From an uncultured Eubacteriales bacterium (GTDB lineage: Bacteria; Bacillota; Clostridia; Peptostreptococcales; Anaerovoracaceae), in assembly GCA_902776725.1 (NCBI GenBank), contig CACYQX010000001.1:1-64000 (forward strand): a DNA stretch of 64,000 bases, read 5' to 3'. Below, in pieces: positions 45,595-52,875 of this stretch. The notes under the pieces were generated by a model. That model did no database searches and was not told the DNA's origin. It saw nothing but the letters and a program-made list of their open reading frames with translations. Position numbers and translations under genes: made by a program. Each line of letters starts with the position of its first letter. The stretch's first letter is position 1.

Positions 45595-46649
45595 TATTTT
45601 GCGTTCTTAGCAGCGTCTATGATAAGTGAAATATATCCGGCTGTATCTGCCAATGTGGCTCCGGAAACTGCATCAACCGCACCTTCGCCCTTGTCTGCAA
45701 TAGCCTGAGCATCGTCGATGCTGAGACCGTTTACTGCAGCCTGAATTGCATTGTAGTTCTCGTCGATAGCTACTGTGGAACCAGCCTTTTCAGCCATGTT
45801 TGCACTATAGTATTCAGCTTCCATTCTCTTGGAAAGGAGAACCTGTCCCTCTGCATAACCTGCAGCAAATCCCTCTGTTGCGTCAGAGTTAGGAACACCC
45901 TCTACCTGTGTTCCGTCAGCAAACTGGAATTCATCAAGCCAGCTGAGGACGATAGTTGTTCCATCTGTAAGGGCAGCTGCTGTCGAGAAGCACTTATTGC
46001 CGTGAGCAGCGCCTACTTCTACGTTGAGCTTGAGAGCGGAAACATCGCCTTCATAAGCTACTGCTTCTGTTCCCTTAGCAACTTCTGCTGCTTCAGCTAT
46101 AGCCGCAAGATAGTTACCTGTGTCTGCAAGTGTTGCGGAAGCAACTGCATCAACTGCTTCTGCTTTACCCTTGAAATCAGCAAGTTCTGCTATTGTCTTG
46201 CCTGCAGCAAATTCCTGGATTGCATCGTAGTTGTCATCAATTCTTACTGTGGCTCCGCCATGGCTTGACATGAGTTCGCTGTAGTAGTCAGCTTCAGCTC
46301 TCTTTGAAAGAAGAACCTGTCCCTCTGCATAACCTGCGGCAAATCCGTCTGCAGCGTCAGAGTTAGGAACACCCTCTACCTGTGTTCCGTCAGCAAACTG
46401 ATACTCATCGATGAACGCAGCAACAACTGTGTCGCCTTGAACTACCGCTGTTACCTGTGTAAAGCACTTGTCTCCGTGAGCTGCCGTAATAACTTGTCCA
46501 ATCTGAAGATCAACGCTTTCGCCCGTGCTGGATTCTGAACCGCCCGATGGAGTTGATCCGCCACCGCTTGGAGTAGCATCCTTAGCGCCACACGCAGCCA
46601 TAAGTAGCATCATGGCAATAATCATCATTACCAATAACTTTTTCTTCAT
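45594..46649 (-). CDS. FMN-binding lipoprotein with duplicated domain, predicted ApbE substrate
   Basis: 351 residues. Lipobox LMAAC, a Gly/Ser linker, then two homologous repeats of ~145 residues. Each contains DEYQFADGTQVEGVPNSDA or a near-identical block and ends in an FMN_bind-like attachment motif: DAVASATLADT in the first and DAVSGATLADT in the second. The second fits DxxSGAT exactly; the first has Ala-Ser for Ser-Gly. Predicted surface electron carrier with one or two covalent FMN. AGAGGT lies 9 nt before the ATG. Confidence 0.8.
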   Translation of the reverse strand: MKKKLLVMMIIAMMLLMAACGAKDATPSGGGSTPSGGSESSTGESVDLQIGQVITAAHGDKCFTQVTAVVQGDTVVAAFIDEYQFADGTQVEGVPNSDAADGFAAGYAEGQVLLSKRAEADYYSELMSSHGGATVRIDDNYDAIQEFAAGKTIAELADFKGKAEAVDAVASATLADTGNYLAAIAEAAEVAKGTEAVAYEGDVSALKLNVEVGAAHGNKCFSTAAALTDGTTIVLSWLDEFQFADGTQVEGVPNSDATEGFAAGYAEGQVLLSKRMEAEYYSANMAEKAGSTVAIDENYNAIQAAVNGLSIDDAQAIADKGEGAVDAVSGATLADTAGYISLIIDAAKNAK

Positions 46650-46761
46650 AGTTTTGAACCTCTTTTCTTTCATCTTCCTATGCCTGTGCCGTGGAAACAC
46701 TCTTCTTCCAAGCACGCCAATGGATTATATCACTTTGCATTGAAAAATGCAATATATCCGC

Positions 46762-46797
46762 AAGAAACGGTCTCCGACAGAATCCTGCCGGAGACCG
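46762..46797 (-). terminator. terminator of the meta-cleavage operon
   Basis: Minus strand: a 13-bp stem CGGTCTCCGGCAG paired with CTGTCGGAGACCG around a GATT loop, followed by TTTCTT. It ends the seven-gene operon. Confidence 0.85.
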
Positions 46798-46838
46798 AGG
46801 TGCCTTGTTCATCCCGCGTCGATATTATCCTACATTTA

Positions 46839-47759
46839 TTATGTAACTATCTCGAGGAATGATGGGAATAGTTCGCCTTCATAGTAGAAGAGACCTCTTC
46901 CGATTTCGTCGATCGTCCACTCTCTCTGCGGGTTGTCAGGATATGCTGCATATCCGCCTGCATAAGTCTCGATTCTGTTTCCGGATGGCTCCCAGAAATA
47001 GATTGTCTGACCACGAGTGATAGCGTGTCTGGTAGGACCAACGTCCCTCTTAACTCTGTACTTACCGATAAGGTCAGCAGCGTTTCCGATTGCATTCCAG
47101 TCTTCGAGATAGAATGCATGGTGGTGAATTGTATTAGGTCTCTCGTATTCAACAAATGCGATGTCGTGAGCCTTGTTTCCACCTGTTAGCCATACAGCAA
47201 ATCTCTTTCCATCCGGTGTGTTGCAGAATTCAGGAGCAAACATTCCGAGAACTTCTTTGAAATATCTTTCAGCCTCTGCAATGTTTGGTCCGTAGAGAAG
47301 AAGATGGTCAAATCTCTGAGCCTTCATGCCGCGCGGCATTTCAACCCATGGATCCGGGTTAACGAGCATCGGAATCTTCTCTGCCTGAGCTACTTCGGCA
47401 TAGAGCTCGATTCTGTGTCCCGTGCAGAGTGTGAAGCCGTATCTCTTTCCGTATCCCGGCTGCTCGTCCGAAGCGACGTCAACAGGATATCCGAAAGCTT
47501 CTGTAGCTTCCTTGAGCTCTTCGAGAGTCTTGTCGTCGACTACCTTGAACGCAACATAGTCGAATCCGGATTCAGGCGCATGTCTAAGAACTACGGAATG
47601 ATGATCGAACTCATCATATGTCTTAAGCATAACGCGTCCGTCAGAAGTCTGTCCTACAACATCGAGACCAAGGATGTCTCTATAGAATGCTACGGACTCT
47701 TCGAGATTGACAACTCTAAGTTGAATCAGTCCCGGACGTATGGTTTTACTAATAGCCAT
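46839..47759 (-). CDS. catechol 2,3-dioxygenase (type I extradiol, VOC fold)
   Basis: 306 residues, the length of XylE. Two VOC modules. Iron ligands His152 (RFDHLLLYG), His213 or His214 (IHHHAFYLED) and Glu264 (NRIETYAGG) are intact. So are the second-shell catalytic residues His198 (KAHDIAFVE), His245 (TRHAITRG) and Tyr254 (TIYFWEPSGN). The numbering is within one residue of XylE. Uses O2 to open catechols next to the diol, giving a 2-hydroxymuconic-type semialdehyde or ketone. Last gene of the operon, 61 nt after its ferredoxin. An O2-consuming enzyme is unexpected in this genome. Confidence 0.92.
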   Translation of the reverse strand: MAISKTIRPGLIQLRVVNLEESVAFYRDILGLDVVGQTSDGRVMLKTYDEFDHHSVVLRHAPESGFDYVAFKVVDDKTLEELKEATEAFGYPVDVASDEQPGYGKRYGFTLCTGHRIELYAEVAQAEKIPMLVNPDPWVEMPRGMKAQRFDHLLLYGPNIAEAERYFKEVLGMFAPEFCNTPDGKRFAVWLTGGNKAHDIAFVEYERPNTIHHHAFYLEDWNAIGNAADLIGKYRVKRDVGPTRHAITRGQTIYFWEPSGNRIETYAGGYAAYPDNPQREWTIDEIGRGLFYYEGELFPSFLEIVT

Positions 47760-47820
47760 GATTTACCTCCTTTATGGTTATTAAAATAGTAAACCTCTAC
47801 AATATTTAGCCTAACGCTAA

Positions 47821-48108
47821 TTACGTCATTTTGAATTTGGCCAGTGTTATATCGCTCTTCGGTTTTACACAACAGGCCAAGACTATCCCCTCTTTTTCTT
47901 CATCCTCCGATACGTGTGCGCGGCTCATATTTTTGAATCTTTCATATTCGCCTTCGGTGATGCGGATTTTGCAAACCCCGCAGCCTCCGCCTTCGCAGCC
48001 GTATCTTATACATCCCTTACCGCTTCTGATCATCGCTCTAAAGAGAGACTCTTCTTCCTTTGCCGGATACTTTGTTTCCGCTGTCAAATCGGTTATTTCA
48101 TATACCAT
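47821..48108 (-). CDS. XylT-like 2Fe-2S ferredoxin
   Basis: 95 residues. Plant-type cluster motif Cys38-x4-Cys43-x2-Cys46 (GCEGGGCGVC) with the fourth ligand at Cys79 or Cys80 (LACC). XylT-type ferredoxins re-reduce the oxidised iron of catechol 2,3-dioxygenase after inactivation. Position directly beside the dioxygenase gene supports that role. No dedicated reductase gene is in the window. Confidence 0.9.
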   Translation of the reverse strand: MVYEITDLTAETKYPAKEEESLFRAMIRSGKGCIRYGCEGGGCGVCKIRITEGEYERFKNMSRAHVSEDEEKEGIVLACCVKPKSDITLAKFKMT

Positions 48109-48116
48109 ATCAGCCT

Positions 48117-49127
48117 CTATTTGCTCTGCGATTGTTTTAATTGATATGCAACGTCTATGATCATATCTTCTTGACCGCCTACCATCTTGCGCTTCCCGAG
48201 TTCAACAAGGATATCTCTCGGGTCGAGATCGTATTTCTTTGCGGCATCATATACGTGGAGAAGGAAGCTCGAGTAAACACCCGCATATCCCAGCATGAGA
48301 GAACCGTTGTCGACTACCTGAGGTCTCAGCATCATCGGCTGAACGATGTCCTCTGCGGTATCCATCAGCTTGTAGAAGTCGGTTCCGGTTTCATATCCTT
48401 CACGCTGAAGGATGCCTGCAAACACTTCCAACTGGCAGTTACCCGCGCCTGCACCAAGACCGCGGAGAGTTCCGTCGATGTATGTGGCACCGCTCTTTAC
48501 CGCTGCAAGCGAGTTTGCATTTGCAACACCCAAATTATTATGTGCGTGGAAGCCTACAGGAATCTTTACCGCCTCTTTTACGGCTTTGATGCGCTCTTCT
48601 ACACCTTCAGGAAGGAGATATCCTGCCGAATCGGCAAGGTTGATGTAGTCGGCGCCGTAGCTTTCCATCTTTAGAGCTTCGCCCACTATCGTTTCCACAG
48701 ATGCCATATGAGTCATCATGAGAAAACCGACAGCCATCATATCCATATTCTTTGCGGCCTCGATATGCTGCGCGCTTACGTCCGCCTCCGTTACGTGCGT
48801 TGCCACACGTACAGCTTTGGCGCCCGCATTCTTTGCTCTCTTGAGGTCCTCTATGGTTCCGATTCCCGGAAGGAGAAGCACCGTCAGCTTAGCGCGCTCT
48901 ATAACATCGTTCGCAGCTGCAAGGAGTTCAATCTCATCGGTCTTGGAGAATCCGTAGTTATAGCTGGATCCGCCTATTCCGTCACCGTGTGAGAGTTCGA
49001 TAAGTTCAACTCCGCCCTCATCGAGACCCCTTGCAATCTCCTGAACTTTGTCAGGAGTATAGCTATGTCTTAAGGCATGGCTTCCGTCACGGAGGGTTGT
49101 ATCAACTAACAAAACTTTCTGTGCCAT
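48117..49127 (-). CDS. dmpG: 4-hydroxy-2-oxovalerate aldolase
   Basis: 336 residues, HMGL-like TIM barrel. Start LLVDTTLRDGSHALRHSYT with metal and substrate residues, GFHAHNNLGVANANSLAAV with the HxH metal ligands, and GAGAGNCQLEVFAG. Splits 4-hydroxy-2-oxovalerate into pyruvate and acetaldehyde and forms a channelling complex with the acetaldehyde dehydrogenase. The start overlaps the dehydrogenase stop (TAATG), matching the 1:1 complex. Confidence 0.95.
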   Translation of the reverse strand: MAQKVLLVDTTLRDGSHALRHSYTPDKVQEIARGLDEGGVELIELSHGDGIGGSSYNYGFSKTDEIELLAAANDVIERAKLTVLLLPGIGTIEDLKRAKNAGAKAVRVATHVTEADVSAQHIEAAKNMDMMAVGFLMMTHMASVETIVGEALKMESYGADYINLADSAGYLLPEGVEERIKAVKEAVKIPVGFHAHNNLGVANANSLAAVKSGATYIDGTLRGLGAGAGNCQLEVFAGILQREGYETGTDFYKLMDTAEDIVQPMMLRPQVVDNGSLMLGYAGVYSSFLLHVYDAAKKYDLDPRDILVELGKRKMVGGQEDMIIDVAYQLKQSQSK

Positions 49128-50020
49128 TAGTTATTCCCTCCTTCCTTAAGCATTCTCTCTGCGATTTTTTCTGCCGCCGCAACCGCCGCGGAATTGATGA
49201 TGTCCAGGTTTCCGCTGTATGCAGGAAGGAAGTCTGCCTGACCTTCTATCTGCACGATTGTCGTTACCTTGTCTCCGTCCATGATTGGAGGAACGCGGAG
49301 CGTATAACCCGGTACATAGTTTTTGAGTTCCTCAACCATTGTCAAAATCGATTCTTCGATTTTTTCAAACGGCACGCTCTTGTCTTTGACTCTTACATGA
49401 ATCGTATTTGTCATCATGAGAGGCGGTTCTGCAGGGTTAAGAACTATGATTGCCTTACCCTTTTCCGCACCACCGACAACCTCGAGCGCTTTGCTTGTTG
49501 TCTCGGTGAACTCGTCCATATTGGCTCTGGTTCCGGGACCCGCACTCTTACTCGATATGCAAGCGATTATTTCCGCGTATTCCGCACCCGCTACGCGCGA
49601 GATTGCGTATACGATTGGAATTGTCGCCTGTCCGCCGCAGGTTACCATATTGATATCCGGTTCATCCGCGAGCTTGTCGAGATTTACAACCGGAACGCAA
49701 TACGGTCCAACCGCCGCAGGTGTCAGGTCTATCGAAACCATTCCGTTTTCTTTTAATTTTGGCCCGTTGAATTTAAGGTGAGCCGCTGCGCTTGTGGCAT
49801 CAAAAACTATTTTTATGTCCTTGTCCCCGTCTTTTATGAGTCCGTCAACACCTTCTATAGTCGTCGCCACGCCCTTTGATTGCGCGCGAGTTATTCCTTC
49901 GGATTCAACTATTCCCGCCATCATGGACATCTCTAGGTTTTTGCTCCTGAAGATTTTGTACATCAGGTCTGTACCTATATTGCCCGGGCCTATGACAGCT
50001 ACTTTAATTTTGTCGCCCAT
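49127..50020 (-). CDS. dmpF: acetaldehyde dehydrogenase (acetylating)
   Basis: 297 residues. NAD site [17 protein letters not shown]; catalytic Cys128 in [18 protein letters not shown]; typical [19 protein letters not shown]. Turns the acetaldehyde released by the aldolase into acetyl-CoA and NADH, so the aromatic carbon is conserved as energy-rich acetyl-CoA. Confidence 0.95.
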   Translation of the reverse strand: MGDKIKVAVIGPGNIGTDLMYKIFRSKNLEMSMMAGIVESEGITRAQSKGVATTIEGVDGLIKDGDKDIKIVFDATSAAAHLKFNGPKLKENGMVSIDLTPAAVGPYCVPVVNLDKLADEPDINMVTCGGQATIPIVYAISRVAGAEYAEIIACISSKSAGPGTRANMDEFTETTSKALEVVGGAEKGKAIIVLNPAEPPLMMTNTIHVRVKDKSVPFEKIEESILTMVEELKNYVPGYTLRVPPIMDGDKVTTIVQIEGQADFLPAYSGNLDIINSAAVAAAEKIAERMLKEGGNN

Positions 50021-50065
50021 TGGATAGCATCTCCTTTTTTCTAATACCTAATTCCTTATCTTTGT

Positions 50066-50842
50066 TTAAACAAATCTTGCGTGTACCGTTCCGAAATCTC
50101 CAAAGTCCGCCATGAATTCGTCACCCTTCTCAGCGGTTACCGTCGCCGAAAGCGCGCCGGAGAGAATAACCTCTCCCTTGAAGAACGATACTCCATATCC
50201 CCAGAGTTTATTTGCGAGCCATGCAACTGCCTCTGCAGGATCTCCGAGAACGGCAGAGCCAACGCCTTCGTTTACGAGTTCGCCGTTCTTATAGAGTTTC
50301 ATCTCTACGCTCGGAAGATCGACTTCATCAATCTTGGATTTCTGTTCGCTCAGAACATATCTTCCGGATGATGCGTTATCTGAAACCGTGTCGATAAGCT
50401 TGATTCTCCAGTCAGCCACGCGGCTGTCTACGATTTCAAATGCCGGAACAACATAGTCCGTCGCTCTTCTTACATCCTCCGCGGTTACGTTTCCGCCGCC
50501 GAGATCTTCTTTGAGAACGAATGCGATTTCACCTTCGATCCTCGCACTGATGAGTTCATCAATGGAACAAAGCCCGTTTGAACAATCCATCGACTGGAAG
50601 AGATGTCCGTAATCCGGTTCGTCTACTCCGAGCTGCTTCTGAATACCTTCGGACGTGAGTCCAATTTTCTTTCCTGAAATCACCTGGCCTTCGCCCACAA
50701 CCCTTTCGATATTCGCAAGCTGGATAGCATAAGCGTCATCTATAGTAAGCTCGGGATCCATTTCGGTAAGAGGTTCAATTGCTGTCTTGGTTCTCTCGGC
50801 CTCATACAGCATGTCCGCGTATTTCTTAATATCTTTGCTCAT
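50066..50842 (-). CDS. 2-hydroxypenta-2,4-dienoate (2-keto-4-pentenoate) hydratase
   Basis: 258 residues of the MhpD/DmpE/DmpH family: QVISGKKIGLTSEGIQKQLG, then PDYGHLFQSM and the metal-binding EGEIAFVLKEDL. The family includes both hydratases and oxalocrotonate decarboxylases. No dehydrogenase or tautomerase of the oxalocrotonate branch is present and the operon has a hydrolase, so hydratase is the better call. It feeds 4-hydroxy-2-oxovalerate to the aldolase. Confidence 0.87.
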   Translation of the reverse strand: MSKDIKKYADMLYEAERTKTAIEPLTEMDPELTIDDAYAIQLANIERVVGEGQVISGKKIGLTSEGIQKQLGVDEPDYGHLFQSMDCSNGLCSIDELISARIEGEIAFVLKEDLGGGNVTAEDVRRATDYVVPAFEIVDSRVADWRIKLIDTVSDNASSGRYVLSEQKSKIDEVDLPSVEMKLYKNGELVNEGVGSAVLGDPAEAVAWLANKLWGYGVSFFKGEVILSGALSATVTAEKGDEFMADFGDFGTVHARFV

Positions 50843-50853
50843 TTCTAAACTCC

Positions 50854-51720
50854 TTAACGTGCAAAGAAGAGTTTCAGCTGATCAACAAATTCCTGTGTAT
50901 GCTCAATCTGTGTCCAGTGTCCGCATTTACCGAATACGTGGAGCTGCGAATTTGGAATGAGCTCAAGGAGTTCGTATGAATTATCAAGAGGAATTACTCT
51001 GTCGTCGCGTCCGTGGATAATCAGAGTGTCATGCTGAATGTCTCTGATATATGTTTCGTTTCCTGCCATATCCTCTACGCCGTTCTGTCTCGGTTCCGGG
51101 AACATGGAGGAGAAGCTCTCCTGGAATCCGGGCTGAATGCTTCCCTGATAGCGTGATTCAGCAAGCTCCGGAGTTGCAAAGCTGTGGTCATAAGTAAATA
51201 TATTGAGAAGCTTTGCCATATTTTCAGGAGAAGGTGTATAACCCCAAACCTGATCGAGTCCGTATGTGATCGGGAAGCTTACGCCCATAGCGCCCATGAG
51301 AACGAGCTTGTTAACTCTCTCAGGATGCTCAATCGCCATCGAAAGCGCGAGCGCTCCGCCAAATGAGTTACCAACGAGGTTTGCCTTTTCGATTCCGAGT
51401 GCGTCAAAGAGTTCAACCGTCTGCTGTACCCATACGCGCATGCTATAGGTCTGACCCTTTACTCTCTCGGTATATCCAAATCCTACGAGGTCCGGAGCGA
51501 TTACTCTATATTCATCCTCCATGAGAGGCATTACCTTGCTCCAGTTCGCGTAAGCCGTAACTCCCGGGCCGGATCCGTGAAGGAATACTACAGGATATCC
51601 CTTTCCTCTGTCGTGATAATTTGTTTTAAACTTACCGGTCTTAATACTGTTTGCTATTTCCGGTCTCGTTGTCTTCTTTGCCTTTGGCGCTTTTACGGCC
51701 TTTGCTTTCTTAACTGCCAT
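50854..51720 (-). CDS. alpha/beta hydrolase, ring-fission-product hydrolase (DmpD/XylF-like)
   Basis: 288 residues. Nucleophile elbow LVGNSFGGALAL, acid in HGRDDRVIPLDNSYELL, and His in GKCGHWTQIEHTQEF. The oxyanion strand VVFLHGSGPGVTAYANW is typical of meta-cleavage hydrolases. Cleaves the C-C bond of the dioxygenase product. The first ~30 residues are an extra Lys/Ala-rich tail (AVKKAKAVKAPKAKKTTRPE), missing in XylF, with no signal-peptide character. GGAAGGAG precedes the ATG. First enzyme gene after iclR. Confidence 0.9.
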   Translation of the reverse strand: MAVKKAKAVKAPKAKKTTRPEIANSIKTGKFKTNYHDRGKGYPVVFLHGSGPGVTAYANWSKVMPLMEDEYRVIAPDLVGFGYTERVKGQTYSMRVWVQQTVELFDALGIEKANLVGNSFGGALALSMAIEHPERVNKLVLMGAMGVSFPITYGLDQVWGYTPSPENMAKLLNIFTYDHSFATPELAESRYQGSIQPGFQESFSSMFPEPRQNGVEDMAGNETYIRDIQHDTLIIHGRDDRVIPLDNSYELLELIPNSQLHVFGKCGHWTQIEHTQEFVDQLKLFFAR

Positions 51721-51781
51721 GGTTTTCTCCTTCCATTTTTTAAATATATAAATTGCTTTTGTTTATCTTGTTGTCTATCGC

Positions 51782-52573
51782 TTAAGGTCTTGCGTTTGCT
51801 ATGCTATGCGATATTTCCTCTGCACCTTTTTGAATTTCGCTTATTATGTTTTCGAGTCGCTTACCGTGCATATCCCTGAGCGGTCCCGAAATGCTTATTG
51901 CATATTTTGTTATTCCGTATGAATCCTTGATTGGAGCAGCTACGCAGCGAAGGTTTTCCATTATCTCTCCGTCGTCTATCGCATATCCCTGCTCGCGTAT
52001 CTGCACGAGTTCCTTCTCAAGCTTCGCCTGCGTGGTTATCGTCTTATGGGTAAAGGCCGGAAGACCGCGCAAACCGATTATTCTCTTAAGCTCCGATTTG
52101 CTTTTGCTTGCAAGGAGCACTTTTCCGAGAGCGCTGCAGTGCATCGGGAGTCTGATGCCCACTTCAGATACGATGCTCACTATCGATTCCGGAGACATCT
52201 TTTCTATGTAGAGAACCTCTCCGTTATCCTCGGCACCAAGGTGAACCGTTTCGCTGAATTCATTTATCAGGCGCCTCAGAACAGGCTTTGCCGCATCTCT
52301 TATATCCCAGGTTCTTGCTACCTGCGTTCCCAGTTCAAAGAGCTTTATTCCCAGCTGATAACGACCGTCTTCCGGTGACTGCTGAACATAGTTATAATCC
52401 CTCAAAGTCGACAAAAGTCCGAACACCGTGCTCTTTGGGAGCCCTATGGAAGTCGATATTTGGGCCAAAGAAAGTCCGTCTTCGCTTGCGGCTATGATAT
52501 CAACCAATGCCAACGCGCGATCTACGGACTGAACTTTTGAAGACTTTGTCTTGATTTCCTTGTTATCGCTCAT
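51782..52573 (-). CDS. IclR-family transcriptional regulator
   Basis: 263 residues. Helix-turn-helix at ~15-80 (SVDRALALVDIIAASEDGLS, LAQISTSIGLPKSTVFGLLS), then the IclR effector domain with GIRLPMHCSALGKVLLASKS and YAIDDGEIMENLRCVAAPI. IclR proteins commonly control aromatic catabolic operons with a pathway compound as ligand. It is in the same direction as and 61 nt ahead of the hydrolase, so probably the first gene of the operon. Confidence 0.93.
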   Translation of the reverse strand: MSDNKEIKTKSSKVQSVDRALALVDIIAASEDGLSLAQISTSIGLPKSTVFGLLSTLRDYNYVQQSPEDGRYQLGIKLFELGTQVARTWDIRDAAKPVLRRLINEFSETVHLGAEDNGEVLYIEKMSPESIVSIVSEVGIRLPMHCSALGKVLLASKSKSELKRIIGLRGLPAFTHKTITTQAKLEKELVQIREQGYAIDDGEIMENLRCVAAPIKDSYGITKYAISISGPLRDMHGKRLENIISEIQKGAEEISHSIANARP

Positions 52574-52681
52574 GTCTGCCTATTCCCTTCTTTAACTCGG
52601 TACCGGTCATTGAGAGCCCAGAATCAATTGTCAGTTAATTTAGATTATTTATAGCACAGAGACCATATTTAAAGCAATCAA

Positions 52682-52749
52682 AATATTCGGTAATAGCGAA
52701 TTGTTATTCGTCATTACCGAATATTTGCTATTGTCGAATACTGGTTCGA
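52682..52749. promoter_or_regulatory. cluster of inverted repeats, candidate IclR operators
   Basis: Two sites ATTCG-N7-CGAAT (52685-52701 and 52706-52722) have centres 21 bp apart. They lie within a larger 13-bp inverted repeat AATATTCGGTAAT / ATTACCGAATATT (52682-52694, 52713-52725). A further TCGAA-N6-TTCGA is at 52734-52749. They sit between the iclR start and the sensor-kinase gene. A likely iclR promoter is TTGCTT-N18-TATAAA on the minus strand, in the same 52574-52875 gap. Confidence 0.6.
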
Positions 52750-52875
52750 TATTGACGCACGGGAAAGCTTTGGAGATTTTCTCACCTTCGCCGTCCATAG
52801 TGTTACCCTCTTGTTACCGCCGCGCCTTTGTGGTAGACTTAATTGTTTAGTAATGCTAGTTGTTATGGTGGATTT

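Noticed and set aside
45841..46400. Possible CRISPR or satellite repeat
   Set aside because: Only two long copies, in frame, encoding homologous protein domains; no spacers of uniform length.
50066..50842. 4-oxalocrotonate decarboxylase (DmpH)
   Set aside because: The operon lacks the semialdehyde dehydrogenase and tautomerase needed for that branch, whereas a hydrolase is present.
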